The notes: a model not told the origin generated them from the sequence alone. A stretch of 64,000 nt of DNA from Cornus controversa (GCA_026545225.1 CM048846.1:36343501-36407500); one strand, 5' to 3'. Positions 12,268 through 24,551 are shown, numbered from the stretch's first letter. Program-made: numbers and translations.

Positions 12268-12600
12268 GCCAAACTTCCTGTTTCAAACATTAATCAAGAC
12301 GAAGACTACAAAATACAGTTAAAAGACTTGCATTGAAGAATACTTTCAGATCCCTAAACCCCATAATTCAAAACAATGGTTCTCACCCAAAATTTACATC
12401 AATCACAACTCAAAGAACCTAACTCTAGCCCCCTCGTGAAAAGTGAACTAGCATTCATCAATGTGGTTTAACCCGACCTTGAGCGAGCAATTACAAGTCC
12501 CTTCAATTTATTGGATCCCCTTATTGAATGTATCACTCAAAACATGAACACATGCAAAATATTTTTTAATTTTTTTTTATTTTTTTTTGGAAATGGTTGT

Positions 12601-12907
12601 GCAATGTCCAGGTTTATTAGGCTTTCGAATTGATCCATGTAACGAGCTTTCAGCCTGTGACTCCCAAACCAAATGGCTTTAGGGCACCAGGTTTCAAGAT
12701 ACCTCAAGGGACCTAATAACTCGAATCAAAACGGCCACAAACGATATACTAACCAATAACGCAATGCCTAGGTTTATTAGGCTTTCGAATTGGTCCATGT
12801 AACGAGCTTTCAGCCTGTGACTCCCAAACCAAATGGCTTTAGGGCACCAGGTTTCAAGATACCTCGAGGGACCTAATAACTCGAACCAAAACGGCCACAA
12901 ACCATAG
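12601..12907 (-). repeat. element D, 160-bp tandem duplication
   Basis: Copies at 12601-12747 and 12761-12907 have a period of 160 bp and only a few differences. Each copy is bounded by TTATTAGG and its complement CCTAATAA about 100 bp apart. The same duplication exists in F, whereas B has a single diverged copy. Confidence 0.85.
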
Positions 12908-13380
12908 GATTATTCTTTTAAATTATTTATTTATTTATTATTTATTAATTTTTTTTTTTACAAGTGTAGCATGTTTATAATGTTTATTCTCCAGGGATAC
13001 GGACTTATATTCAGCACACATAATTGATACTCAAAGCCAAGTACAAACCCCACTAACTCTACTAGTGTGCATGTGAATTGTGAAAAGAACTAGAGTCAAC
13101 CACTCTAAGTCATGTCAATGCAAATAACGACTTAAACTACTGTATTCAAACTATAGTTTCTAGAAATTTTACACATACTCTACAATTTCAAGTCAAGAAC
13201 CTACATAAAGTATTAAACTCTTGATTGATGTTAAAACAAAACAACCTATAAAAAGAAATTACCAAAAAATTCCTAAAAATCAATAAATAAAATAAAATAA
13301 AAAATGTCTAAAACATGCCACTATTTCACCTTCATATTTAAAACACAAGAAATGTCTCGCCTTACCCCCAAACTTGAATG

Positions 13381-13400
13381 GTACAGTGTCCTCAATGTAC
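13381..13400 (-). other. hairpin upstream of an internal G-tract (D)
   Basis: Plus-strand GTACAGTG, TCCT, CAATGTAC: an 8-bp stem with one mismatch and a 4-nt loop. On the element strand it is followed by an internal AAGTTTGGGGG tract. Homologous hairpins occur in B, E and F. Confidence 0.6.
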
Positions 13401-14133
13401 AAGGATAAAAACATAGATGAGAGTTAGAACGATATTACCATGAATAGGGGAATGGACCGATGGCAAACCAGTAGCTGGAAGTTAACAATGGTGTTTCCCC
13501 CCAAACTTGGGTGCAACATCCTGTCAAAAGACACCACTATACACCAAGTGAAATGAATGGGTTCATAATAAGAAATATAAAGAACGAACATGGAGAAAAC
13601 AAGTAAAGAAATTTATTTATTTATTTTTTTTTTGTGTGTCGTCATTCTCTGAACTGGTGGTTCCCAATTTTCCAAGATGCATATGTGATAAGATATTGAT
13701 TATCCAGATACTCTAACGTATAGAGTACAAAGGGGCTGCCTTTCTTTAATAAAGCCATACTGTGTTGAAGCAATCTCGACAGTATTGGGTATTAAAACCA
13801 GACTTTAAAAAACGAAAATCATCAACTTTATCAAACATATGACAAAATAGATACTTGGTACTACATACATAGTCAGGGAATGGACGGCAAAATATATATA
13901 TATATTTTTATTATTTATAGATTTTTTGTTTTTTTTTTGTTTTTTTTTTATGAACTAACCAATACACAAAATCATGAAAATAAAGGTTAAACGAAAAGAA
14001 GAAGAAGAAAGAAAACATAAAAATAATACATAATAAATAACTAAAACTAAATAAATAAATAAATAAATAAAATAACGCAAAATAAAAATGTTCGACCTTA
14101 CCCCCACCATGAAACCACCAAAACCGGATCGTC

Positions 14134-14313
14134 CTATTGCGGGGCAGACGTCGATGCTCCCCCAGAGTTTATACGCTCAACTTGCATGGCAAACTCAGCA
14201 AGCATCTTCTGAGTTTGGAGCTGATCCTCGTGTGCTTGACGAAAATGTGCATTCATGTCTGCACGCAATCCCTCTATCTCACCAGTAAGATAATTATAGT
14301 GTGCCTGGGTCAT
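14134..14313 (-). pseudogene. remnant of the post-integrase ORF tail (D)
   Basis: An open stretch of 59 codons on the minus strand, with a heptad-like, charged segment (GEIEGLRADMNAHFRQAHED) that matches the end of the post-integrase ORF of B. There the corresponding segment reads GAMRTEMADHFRDTRQEQLE. It lies close behind the primer site, so D keeps the termini and the 3' part of an Athila-type element but none of its enzymes. It is a fossil with no evident function of its own. Confidence 0.6.
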
Positions 14314-14482
14314 AACAAAAGGTGTTGGTTGCTATTCTGGTATAGGAACACCCATATTATCCCGTATTGGAGTAGCCTCAGCTGCTGATTCTGCAACAAT
14401 GTTTAGCTGGGCTCCAACTGCTCTAGGTAACCGACTGGTGCTCCGTGTCCAATCTGTAAGAGAAAAAGGAATGATGCCTCTC

Positions 14483-14500
14483 TCCCCGGCAACGGCGCCA
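14483..14500 (-). other. element D primer-binding site (tRNA-Asp type)
   Basis: Minus strand TGGCGCCGTTGCCGGGGA, complementary to the 3' end of plant tRNA-Asp including CCA. It lies 5 nt inside the LTR end. Athila elements are known to use this primer. Confidence 0.85.
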
Positions 14501-14505
14501 AAAAT

Positions 14506-15988
14506 TGATGTGATTTCAATTATACTTAACCACTCGCAATAGAACGAGTCCTCGTAGGACAGGGCTATATAGAGGGTGTCGAACCTCAAGGACTTGCAAG
14601 GTTGAATGGTTATGTTACTCAGTCTTTGAATTAATTCTAAAATAATTGGAAAACAATTGTTGATGTTTGATCTTGAAATTAATTGAGAAAATTAAAGCTT
14701 TTTATAAATTGGTATTATGAAATTTAATCAGGAATAGAAGGTCCTGGGAACTGACTTCACCACTAACCCTCTAACAATGTTAATTGTACTAATTTGGGAC
14801 GTTTACTCTATGCATTCAGAAAAGAATGGCTACAAGCCCAATTCAATTCTATCAAGAGAATTCGTTCAACCTTCAATTAAGCATAACTCGTCTTCGCTTA
14901 GCATGGCCTATACATCTGACTACTTAATGATGTTATAACCCATCTTTGCTTAGTACGAATTATCAAAAATCTAAATTGAACAACATGTGAAAACTATTGT
15001 ATAACCTGTCTTAACAAAATCACAGAAGTTGAAAAGAGCAAACCCTAATCATTGCAAAATTGGATCCATTCTACAAGAACAAGAATAAACATGCAACGAA
15101 TCAATACATTCAAATTAAAATCAATAGCACAGCTATTGTTTATGTCTTGGTTATACAATCAATGCACATAGTAAATCATCCCCAAATTAATATACAACTT
15201 AAAACATTGAAAGACATGTTAGGGTTACATCACTTCCCTAGAATGGTGTTTCGCCGCTCATGATCGGAGGTCCAGGCTTGAACGATGATGAAGTCGCCAT
15301 CGTTTTGTCCGTATCGTCACGAATCGCCTCTGTTTTTCTCTCTGTGCTATCCCCTCCAAAATACCCTAGTTTTCCTTCCTTTCATCATTTTTACTTTGCA
15401 AAACCAAACCCACGGGACACCTGGCCTTCCCAAAGTAGCAAGTGCGTATAAGAAAATGGCACTTGCTCCTCACAAAGTGGCATTTGCGCCCAAAAAGTGG
15501 CAGCTGCGCAAATAGGGCAGAAAGTTGATGAAAACGTCCGTTTTACGAAATTTTCGTGAAATATGAAATTGTGCAGAATTGAATTTCCTTCAACCTAGGC
15601 GGCGTTTGGGTCGTTTTGACAATCGTGTATAGAGTTATGGTCTGAATACCAACACGGGTCCAGGACTTTTTAGGCCTGAATTTGCCCAATATTCAATGCG
15701 AATAGGCCCGTGCTCCTTTTCTTCATTTAAATTCATTTCCAGCCCATTTCTTTAGTCCATGTAGTTTGGATCTTCACTATAAACATATCTCTAATGGGCC
15801 AAGCTTCAGTGATAACTAAATGAGCACCATTTGTAGCCCGATTTCACCATTCTTAATCAGAATTACCCTTAATCACCTGCAATCATAAAAAGATTAAAAT
15901 TATTAATAAAAATATGAAATAAATATTACTAAGACACTAATTCATATAATTTTAAGGGCATTGAATATGCAATATTCATTACTTATCA
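14506..15988 (-). repeat. element D, 5' LTR (complete)
   Basis: A 1,483-bp LTR running on the minus strand from TGATAAGTAATG to ...AATCACATCA. It is closely related to the F LTR in its 3' two thirds. The short ORFs seen on the opposite strand are not supported as genes. Confidence 0.85.
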
Positions 15989-16204
15989 ACAATTTCAATA
16001 TTTTCATGTGTTGTGGGTTATCTTCTTATCTTAGAATGTTTAATTTTTTCCACATGATCTTCGAACACTTGTATTTTCACAAGAACTACAAGTGATGGCT
16101 TGGTACTAGTTTTTACTTTAACATACATAGCTAGATTTGCATTGTCCATGCTTAGAGATGGTAATTTAGCTACACTTAGTTAATTAGGTAATTGGGTAGG
16201 TAGG
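15989..16204. other. no recognised feature
   Basis: About 216 bp between element D and the start of the Athila integrase homology. It contains a (GGTA)n-like run near 16190-16208. Nothing coding is seen. Confidence 0.5.
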
Positions 16205-16760
16205 TAGGGAAATGATTGGTCAAATCGTCTCAATGACGCATTGTGGGCATATCAGATATAAAACCCTGATCGGCATGTCACCGTATCGTCTTGTGTATGG
16301 TAAGGTCTGTCACTTATCGATTGAGCTTGAGCACAAAGCCTTCTGGGCTATTAAGAAATTCAATTTCGACATGAAATTGGCTGGCTCGAACCAGAAGCTC
16401 CAATTGAGTGAGTTGGAGGAAATACAAAATAACGCGTATGAAAGGGCAAAATTCTATAAGGAAAAAACCAAAGCCTTTGATGACAGTCATATCCATGCCA
16501 AATCACTCTCTCCTAGCCAAAAAGTTTTGCTTTATAATTCTAGGCTTTGCCTATTTGATGGAAAACTTCATTCCCGATGGGATGGTCCATTTATCATAAA
16601 TTATATCGCTCCCCACGGAGTGGTGGAGTTAAAGGATCCCAAGGATGGAACGCTCTTCAAGGTTAATGGGCAAAGAGTGAAACCTTGCATGAATAGTCAA
16701 ATGCAAATGAAATACGTGGATATCGTTGAATTGACGGATCTCGTATATTTGGACGATTGA
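16205..16760 (+). pseudogene. Athila integrase C-terminal part (E)
   Basis: Contains [20 protein letters not shown], the end of the integrase core and the start of the C-terminal region in Ty3/gypsy elements. It continues through the linker [20 protein letters not shown] and the SH3-like domain ([30 protein letters not shown]). Integrase inserts the cDNA into the host chromosome. The catalytic residues of the core lie upstream and are not in this piece, so this is a fossil fragment. The same segments are found in B at 33278-33997. Confidence 0.85.
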
Positions 16761-16946
16761 TCCATTTTCACGTCTCACCGTAGATGGTAAACTTGGCATT
16801 TCCGCAGTCCTATCATGTTTCATGTGAGCCTTTAAATCCAAAAGGAATGTATTTAAATGTATCTAAGTGTGTGAGGTGTAATTGGTACAATTGAACAAAT
16901 TTTTTCATACTTGGGACAATTTTGCAATATCACAATCTTAAGGCAC

Positions 16947-17153
16947 TTCAATGCATCGAAATGACCATTTTGATGCATCGATCCTTAAATGCATCAAAAT
17001 ATACTTCAATGGATTGATAATTAAATGTCCCATGTCCATTCAAAATCTAGTGATTTTTGCACCTTCTTTCAATACATGTTCGATACATCTACAATTTGTT
17101 GCATCGAACCATTCACTTCGATGCATCGAAATATGCATTTTGATGTATCGAAG
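16947..17153. repeat. CGATGCATCG palindrome cluster in the E spacer
   Basis: Several copies of TTCGATGCATCGAA or close variants, including a perfect 14-bp palindrome at 17117-17130. They lie between the integrase and the post-integrase ORF. B has a different palindrome (GGGCGATCGATC) at the equivalent place. Confidence 0.7.
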
Positions 17154-17605
17154 TGGGGCACGTGACTGCATGCTCAGTCACTTAAAATTTGAACCGAACA
17201 CCTCTCCCTCTCATTTTCTTCTTTTCTCTCACGACACACTTATCTCTCCCTCTCGGCCGAGCATTCCAAAAACACCCCCATCCTTGAAAACATTCGTCAT
17301 CATCATCATCATCATTCCTTGAATTCATCTTGGATTTTTGGTGCGTTTGCAATCTATTAAAAACATTTTGACAACCCTTAGGCTGCTATTAGACTGCTAG
17401 AGGTGAGAGTGATTTTGATTTGTTTAGTTTTTGTTTTTGGATTTTGTTGGAGGTTGGAGTGGTGATCATTGTAAGAGTTGGTTGAGGTTGTGCGAACCGT
17501 TGATTGAGAGACATTAAAATTGTTATGGAATTTTGAAGCCACCAAGGGGCTGCCAAGCAAAGTGACCACCAAGTGTTTGACAAAAATCCTGAACTAGATT
17601 TTTGA

Positions 17606-18937
17606 GTGCAAATGGTGCAAAACAAGGATCCAACGGGCAGAATTTGTGACATCTCGTACGGTAAATGGAAAAATTATGAAATTATGCCCGAGAACCTCAT
17701 TATAGAGGATGAATTCACAGATGATCCATACACCCAATATACATTGGAGGCGTTACGGAGTCGCAACCTGCTTAATTTGTTGACCTCGACTATGGTCGTG
17801 GCTTACTCGAGGCTCGTTGAGGTGTTTTACATGAACCTCACATATGACTGTAACGATCCGAGTGTTATGAGGACAAGCGTGGATGGCACGACTCTCACTA
17901 TCTCAGTTGATACCAATTCTTAGATTTTTTGGGCTACCACACGTACAGCTCGAGGACGTTACCCCGGGAGAGAAGCACTTTTATTTCACGAGCTACCACA
18001 GAACCTCACCCTCTACAAGATGGTGAAGGATATGTGTGATGGGAATTTCATGAACGCTAATAAGAACGCTACGAGTAAGTCGCTCATTCCTAGGCATTGA
18101 TGGTTCTTGGATACTGTTCTAGAGAAGAACGCCCACCCTCTTGGCCATTCTACTGAGTGTAGAGGCGAGTTCTTGCAGGCACTCTACGCCATGCACACAG
18201 GTTGCTCATTTTCAGTTTTAGCCATTATTTGGGGCCAAATTCACAAAGTTTGGGAACAACTCATTGCAAAGAAAAATAAGAAGTCTACTTCAATGAAGTT
18301 GCCTTTCCCCTATTTGGTCACCGCCTTTCTGAATAAGCCAAAATTTGAATATGAGGCCACAAAGATAACTATGGGTGAGCCACCGCACTTTACATTGTAG
18401 AGTTGACATAAGATGGTGGCCCATATGATTGCTTTACCCCGGGTGGCGCCTGAGGGGGATGCGATGGACATAGACGCCCCAATTGAGGAGGACTTCGCTG
18501 TTGAGCTCGAGGATGATATGCTGGGCATGGGAGCAGAGGATCATGATTATCTCACTACAGGTCTCACCTATTTGACAGTAGATATGGCCTGTTTCCAGGT
18601 TAATTTTGTTAAGCATCGTCAGGCTACCCTACAGCACCAACACATGACCGATTCGAGGTTGGACACACTTGGTGCCAGGAGCGTATTGAGCGTCTCCTTA
18701 GGACCACCCTTGGCTCTCATGGTGCTTCTACTTCTACTACACCACCATCGCTGCCACCTTAGCCATAGTCTCAGCTTTCTTGCTTATGTTACTATTTCAT
18801 TTCCAGTTTATGTTTTTCTTTTATTTTTTATTTTAGTACTGTTATCGTGCCATGTTGGCACCCCCTTTGTTGCTCTTGAAGCATTTATTTTGTATTCCAT
18901 AAATTTTGACATTTGTATTGACAATTTTCTGAATTAA
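17606..18937 (+). pseudogene. Athila post-integrase ORF, broken (E)
   Basis: Pieces at 17606-17923, 18107-18400 and 18413-18937 in this order resemble the B ORF at 31166-32388. Matching segments include YSRLVEVFYMNLT with TSVDGT (B has YPRLVKVFYQNLM with TSSVDGT) and ECRGEFLQALYAMHTG. This ORF sits between integrase and the 3' LTR in Athila-type elements and is often labelled 'putative plant transposon protein'; an envelope-like role has been suggested but is unproven. No clear membrane segment is seen here. It carries several breaks. Confidence 0.7.
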
Positions 18938-19182
18938 TAGAATATCTGTAGTTTCTTTTTATCTGTCCATGCATATTTATAGCTTTGTCTTATTTATGAT
19001 TCATTTATTGCATTTTATGTTCGTGTATATTATGTTGGTATGTAGTTGCCCTTGTGCAGGTTTTTATTGCCCCACTTGTTAGACACGTACCCGTGTACCC
19101 ACTATCGTAAAGCGGTTGATGTTTTGACTTTTTGAAACCCATGAAACTCGCCAATAACATTGTTCTAACTTTTATTATTTTC

Positions 19183-19202
19183 AAACATTGAGGACAATGT
19201 TT
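19183..19202 (+). other. hairpin upstream of the G-tract (E)
   Basis: AAACATTG and CAATGTTT form an 8-bp perfect stem around an AGGA loop. It is followed within 15 nt by TATGTTTGGGGG. The two outer base pairs differ from those in B and F but still pair. Confidence 0.7.
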
Positions 19203-19350
19203 AATTTATGTTTGGGGGTACGGTACACTTGTATACATGTGTAAACACTTGCAAGATTTTAACTTTTTGCACATTTTGTAACTTTAATTCATAGATGAGA
19301 ATTGATGTTCTATCATTATTCAGTCTTGTAAAAGTTCGTTCTTCACAAAC

Positions 19351-19693
19351 AAGAAAGAATAAGGGTAGGTGTGACCCAAAATTAAAGAAGTGGTGTGCTT
19401 CTTGTCTAGGTTTGCTCTCCACTCATAAGGAGGTGCCACAGTGGAATTGGGGAAGTCTCAAGAGGGGTCTTGAGCCAAGGAGTAGGAGTTACCGAACCTC
19501 GCTAAAATCACCTTGTCAAGTGTTTGCAATCTCTCTATCCCTTACTTATTTTTATTTGTGCATATTCCTATTTATTGCTTATCACTTGCTCCATTTATTA
19601 CATTTGCATTCAATTATTTAAAATTGAAATATTTTGTATTGTTTGTCAAAGAATTTATTCACCCCCCCTCTAGAGTCTATTATTGAGTAACAA
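19351..19693 (+). mobile_element. Copia-like LTR tail fragment
   Basis: The order GGGGAAGTCTCAAGAGGGG, GAGCCAAGGAGTAGG, ACCGAACCTCG, a T-rich stretch, then TTCACCCCCCCTCTAGAGT near 19660 is the usual downstream part of plant Copia (SIRE/Tork-like) LTRs. No primer site follows. Both limits are approximate. Confidence 0.45.
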
Positions 19694-20320
19694 TAAGTAT
19701 TTTAGAAAGTATGTGATTAACTAGAAGTTCTCTGTCAAATCCTACCCAGAGGGCAACAGCCAAGCAGAGATAACTAATCGGACCATCTTCAAATGCGTTC
19801 GGAAGAAGTTGGAAAAACGTAAGGACAGGTGGCTGAAAGAGCTACCCAAAGTCCTCTGGGCATACCGAATGACTTCGAGGCGTCCGACCGGCTAGAGTCT
19901 ATTCTGCTTGGCGTACGGTTCTGAGGCGATAATACCAACCAAACTGTCAACTTCGACCATCCAAATGGAGGTACTGGAAATAGGGCAGAATGACCGGTTG
20001 CTAGAACGAAAATTGGACTTCCTAGAAGAGAAGAGGGAGGCAGGCCAAATCAGACTCGTTTCCTATCAAAGGATGATCAAGAACAGCTATGACCAAAAGG
20101 TGAAACATCGAGTGTTCAACCTTGGGGACTGGGTGCTATGAAGAGTCATCGACAACACAAAGGAATGAAGTGTTAGAAAATTCACAAAACAGTGGGAAGG
20201 CTCGTACGAAGTCACTGAGGTGATTGGGAAGGGCGCATACAGACTTTGCAGAGTTAGCGATGCAGAATCAATTCGCAAGCCCTTGAATGCAACCTATTTA
20301 AAAAAGTACTATATGTAAAT
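19694..20320 (+). pseudogene. Tat-lineage integrase C-terminal fragment
   Basis: Segments NRTIFKCVRKKLEKRKDRWL, ELPKVLWAYRMTSRRPTG, AYGSEAIIPTKLSTSTIQ and RVFNLGDWVL, then ...KQWEGSYEVTEVIGKGAYRL and LNATYLKKYYM, match the end of plant Tat/Ogre-lineage polyproteins. These include the integrase core end, linker, SH3-like domain and the closing LKKYY motif. It is a broken fossil. Confidence 0.8.
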
Positions 20321-20984
20321 TCCAATATGTTTAAATTATGTTTTTTTCTTTTCAACAGACTATCCCTAATTCTCAATGAGATACGGAAGGAATCAATAAA
20401 AAATGTATCTTTTAAAGAAAATACATCGCTGTCAAAAGGAAATAGGACATGGTCCCAGATCAAACAAAAGACTCCATACTGTATACTAAATAAAGTATAG
20501 AATGAAAGTTCTATAGTCATGGTAAGGCATGGTCACTGTATAAGCTAGAAATACACAATGATAATGCCTTGCTCTCTTTTTTGCCTTTATTTCAAGGGCA
20601 CTTTAGCCTCTAAGGCCACCATGACATATTTTGCAAAGTATGAATCCCAATTTTCTTCAAGGAATAACGGAAAATTTATTATATAAATAAAGTCTAAAAT
20701 TTAAATACGGGAAATTCAGCCCCACTATTTTTCCTGGAATAGATTCACCTTCCTTTTGATTGGCCTCAAATCTAATGGGAGCCATTATTGAGTTAGTCAT
20801 TATGAATATATGTACGAACGAAATCCCACATCAGATAAAAGTCATTGTCTTTACTTTACAAAAAAGGAAACAAATCCCTTAAGGTTACGGCGTGGACATG
20901 GTACGACACAAAAAAAACTTGCTTTGTAACATGCCTACGCCTGCTCTTATGCTAACAACAATGACCAACTTTTCCAAGTCAAGC
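20321..20984. other. Tat element spacer after pol
   Basis: AT-rich non-coding stretch between the polyprotein end and the minisatellite. No ORF is supported. Confidence 0.5.
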
Positions 20985-21730
20985 TAAGGTCATAAATGAC
21001 TGATAAGCTAAGGTTTGGACGACTGATCGCTTATTAAATAAAAGATGCCCTTGGCCCAAATCAAGCTAAGGCCTTAAACGACCAATCATTTATTGAAGCT
21101 AAGGTCTGAACGACTGATCACTTATTAAATAAAAGAGGCTTTTGGCCCAAATTAAACTAAGGTCTTAAACGACCAATTACTTATTGATGCTAAGGTCTTA
21201 AACGACCGATCATTTAATGAAAATAGGCCATAGGCCCAAATCAAGCTAAGGGCTTAAACGAGCGATCGCTTATTGAAAATAGCCCTAGGCCCAAATCAAG
21301 CTAAGGTCTTAAATGACCGATCGCTTAGTGAAGCTAAGGTCTGAATGACCGATCACTTATTAAATAAAAGAGACCTTTGACCCAAATCAAGCTAAGGTCT
21401 TAAATAATTGATCGCTTATTGAAGCTAAGGTCTAAACAACCGATCGTTTATTAAATAAAAGAGGCCCTTGGCCCAAATCAAGCTAAGGTATTAAACGGCC
21501 GGTCGCTTATTGAAGCTAAGGTCTTAAACTACCGATCGCTTAATAAAAATAGGCCATAGGCCCAAATCAAGCTAAGGTCTTAAACGACCGATCGCTTATC
21601 AAAAGCTAAGGTCTTAAATGACTAATCCTTTATAAAAGCTAAGGTCTGAATGATCGATCGCCCAAAATTCAGCTAAGGTCTTAAATAATCTATGACTTAT
21701 CACTGCTAAGGTCTACGTGACCGATCATAC
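20985..21730. repeat. minisatellite of about 33-bp units in the Tat element
   Basis: About 15-18 diverged copies of a unit with GCTAAGGTCTTAAACGACCG then ATCGCTTATT. Some copies carry an added AAATAAAAGAGGCCCTTGGC segment, giving a higher-order unit of about 92 bp. Tandem repeats between pol and the 3' LTR are known for Tat-lineage elements and can seed satellites. Confidence 0.85.
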
Positions 21731-21952
21731 AAAGAAATCTCTCCAGTTCAATGGAGGAAATCAAACCCATCTGGCTAAAGCAACACAAGCATTCATCAGA
21801 AGCAGAGGTGTAAATCCATATCTCAAGACTTGAAGCAAAAAAGTTGTGTTACTAAAAAAAAAAAGAGTGTTCATTAAATATTAAAGGGCACAAATCTGCC
21901 CTTGAAGCAAAAATTTCTCCCTGACCATTGCAAAAAGAAAAAATTGAAGAAA

Positions 21953-23816
21953 TCAACCCTGATGAGCCCCCCCATCTTCTTTACTGAATTCCTGATAAAA
22001 GGAATCCATAATCGAAATCCCTTGTTTTGCTTGGGGCAGCACTTCCACAGGAGATTGATCAACAGAGATAGGGGCAGCTGAGGCAGCGGCTAGAGAGGCA
22101 GAAGGAGTTTTAGCTTCAGACTTCTCTCCTTGCTCAAAGCTATAACAAAACCCATCAGCAAGCTTCAGGGCTGGGAGCTGCAGAAAACTTCTAATACATT
22201 TCAAGGCCCCCAGCCTTGCAAACTTGAAGTATAGCCTTAAGCCCAACAACCTTCTCCTCAGCTTCCAGCACCCTCTGTTCAAAATAACCAAGCGCCTTCA
22301 ACTTTTCAACAAGGGACTTGGTCAGGGATTTCACCTCCCCTCAAGGCTTTCGACCTTTCATCTGTTCAGACATTCGACCTCCAGAGCTTTATGGAGGGAG
22401 ATGGTCATATATACACCCTCTACCATAGAAAATAGATCGAATTAAAAAAAAAGGCATTAGGAAAGATGAACAAATAGAAGAATGGGGTGGAACAAACCTC
22501 CACGGCATGAAGAGGTGCATTGGCAAGAAGCTCATCTCTGTTGGCTTCTTGCTGGCAGAGCTCATCCCTTGGAAGCCAAATCCCATCGGCAAGACCCCCA
22601 TCACTTTATAGTCGAGGGTAGCACAGTCCCCTACCTTGAGAAAAGATCCATCAGACTTCTTTAAGTTTGGAATCCACTGGTCAGAAGAGTTGGCAAACAG
22701 TTCATCAGCTATGTCACTACAGCACTATGCAAGGTTAGGGCAAAAGAACCTTGGCCCTTCCGCCATCAGCTTCTAGCACTTGGGAGCCGAAGCAGCACCA
22801 AAAGAGACCCTCTTTTGAGGAGAAGAAGGAATAGTAGCTTTGCCTTTGTGCCCCTCAGTAGATTTTTCCTTAACAAAACAAGAAGAACCCCTCTTAGTCT
22901 TAGGCTCTGGCAGTTCCATTTTTGCATCTGAGGTTGGATACAGATGGCAATACTCAACGTGACCAGCAGCGGTGTTAACTTGAAGTTCCCATGAGATGAG
23001 ATACGTATTTACTCGCTGAAGGACGAAAGATCCACACATTTTCCTTCAGATAAGCAATCCATTCATCTACAAAACAAGGAAGAGCACAACAAGATTACAA
23101 AATGCATAAACCCTTAGCAAAAAGAAGAGGAAATCTTGAAAACTTGCTAGAAAAAGAAAACTAAGGAATCAAAACGTGGCCGAAAGTACTAAAAATGGAG
23201 AATTTTTGGGTTGGTCTGAAACTCCAGGGCCCTTTCACAAGAATTAGTTTCTCTTTCCACAACTTGTCAGAAGTGAGAAAGACATAACATAGTCTCATGT
23301 CCGTACTACTAGGGAACAGGTAGTAACAATTATCTTCTAATTTGACCCTATGAAGAGAGTAACAGAACAAAAGATCGTTCAGGTTCAGGTTAAGTTTATG
23401 AAGCCGGTTCAAGGAGAGCATGCAAGAAATGATTCTGAAAAAATTAGGGTTTAACTGGAGTGGTGCAAGTGTCAATTTGAATAAAGTAAAACTAAAAAGA
23501 GGATGAAGGGGAAATCTGAAGGCTATCAAATGGGAAACTGAGAAAAGGACTTCTCCATCCTTAACTCCTTCACTATAGTCAAAATTTAGAGGGTAACTCT
23601 CAATGGTGACCTCACTAGGGATTTTACATTATTTTCTCATTTATCAAGGTTAACCAATAGCTTTGTCATCGAAGCGATAACCACACTCTGGTTAGACATG
23701 ATCACATCTCCAGCCACCCTAACAGGATGAGCAGTCTCAGCAACAGGGTGGGAGGAACTAGACATGGTAATCTCTTGGTTGTTAGAAAAGGTATCGTCAC
23801 TATCACTAGAAGACAT
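21953..23816 (-). pseudogene. antisense ORF of the Tat element, broken
   Basis: The minus strand carries pieces of one protein from a start near 23816 (MSSSDSDD) down to about 21953. The clearest piece (23161-23529) includes FRFPLHPLF, APLQLNPNFFRIISCM and DLLFCYSLHRVKLEDNCYYL, then LILVKGPWSF. This pattern matches the 'putative gypsy type transposon' proteins. Such an ORF, on the opposite strand between pol and the 3' LTR, is known in several Tat-lineage families; its role is unknown. Later pieces are rich in Lys, Ser and Ala. It is broken, with several breaks. Confidence 0.65.
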
Positions 23817-24131
23817 TATCAGAAAAAAATAAGGAGAAAGCGAATGGACGAAAACTAACCTAAAGCAACAAATCGACAACAAGAAAGTCAAGGAAAATGA
23901 ATCTGAAAAACAAGTCAGGCAGTCACAGAAGATTTGTGGCTGAAAAATGACAAGTATGATCACACAATGCAAAAGAAGAAATGAGAAGAAAGAATCTTAC
24001 GTGCACTGTGCCATCGCTAGCAACCAACATTAAAAAATGAACCTTGATGGAAACAAATAAATCATGATAGAACCCAAATGAATTCCCTCCGTTATGATGA
24101 ATTCTATAACTAAAGGAAATTTAGGGCAATA

Positions 24132-24551
24132 TGTAGGGGCAAAATTAACACTCGGTCAAATGGGCTGAACTGATATAGAAAACGGACAAGGCCCATATCG
24201 ACTTGAGACCATATATCAGCGAAAGGCCCAAAAGGGCTAGATCGTTAGTTATCAAGGGCATAGTCACCCCACCCCAAGGTTGCAAAGCCCAAATCAAAAG
24301 CAGACTAATAACTCAAAAAGCAATCCAAATTCCTTAAGAGAAAATTTAGCTGTCAACAAGTAAATTCAAGTCCTAAAAGGATTTGAATTCCTACTTATAT
24401 AAATATTCATGAACTTATCAATTAAAGGGATCATCGAATCCACCCCTCGCAATATCTTTTATGTTTCTCTTAAAAAATTTTGTTCATTATTTTTGGGTGT
24501 GTGCATTGAGTTGTTTAGCGATTATCAGTTGAACAATTTTATGTACCTACA
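24132..24551 (+). repeat. Tat element 3' LTR
   Basis: Starts TGTAGGGGCAAAATTAACAC, close to the TGT.GGGGCAAAATT start of Tat/Ogre LTRs, and ends ...TGTACCTACA. It is 420 bp long, with a TATA box TATATAAATA at 24396-24405. The end was chosen because the gag fragment of another element begins immediately after. Confidence 0.65.

Larger units (their letters stand above)
10977..15988 (-). mobile_element. element D: non-autonomous Athila-related LTR element
   Basis: Complete 5' LTR on the right (14506-15988), primer site 14483-14500 (tRNA-Asp type), a short internal region, polypurine tract 12073-12085, and a partial 3' LTR on the left (10977-12072). The only coding remnant is the coiled-coil tail of a post-integrase ORF; no gag domain, protease, RT or integrase is present. 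By eye the shared LTR parts differ at about 2-3% of sites, so it is moderately old and clearly older than F. The right edge is followed by ACAAT. The left edge is partial, so no target duplication can be shown. Confidence 0.8.
16205..19350 (+). mobile_element. element E: 3' part of an Athila element
   Basis: In order: integrase C-terminal part, a spacer with palindromes, the post-integrase ORF, the conserved hairpin and a G-tract. Both ends are lost to neighbouring elements: D on the left and a Copia-like LTR on the right. It carries several breaks and has no LTR of its own in the window. Its sequence is clearly diverged from A, B and C, so it is an older copy or another family. Confidence 0.75.
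19694..24551 (+). mobile_element. Tat-lineage Ty3/gypsy element, 3' half
   Basis: Integrase C-terminal part, a minisatellite, an antisense ORF and a 420-bp 3' LTR, in the order known for Tat-lineage elements. The 5' half is missing. The 3' LTR end (24551) abuts a gag fragment of another Ty3/gypsy element, so this copy inserted into an older element. It is broken, with several breaks. Confidence 0.75.

Noticed and set aside
17378-17652. Minus-strand ORFs opposite the E spacer and post-integrase region
   Set aside because: Shadows of the element's leader sequence; simple-sequence content and no recognisable domain.
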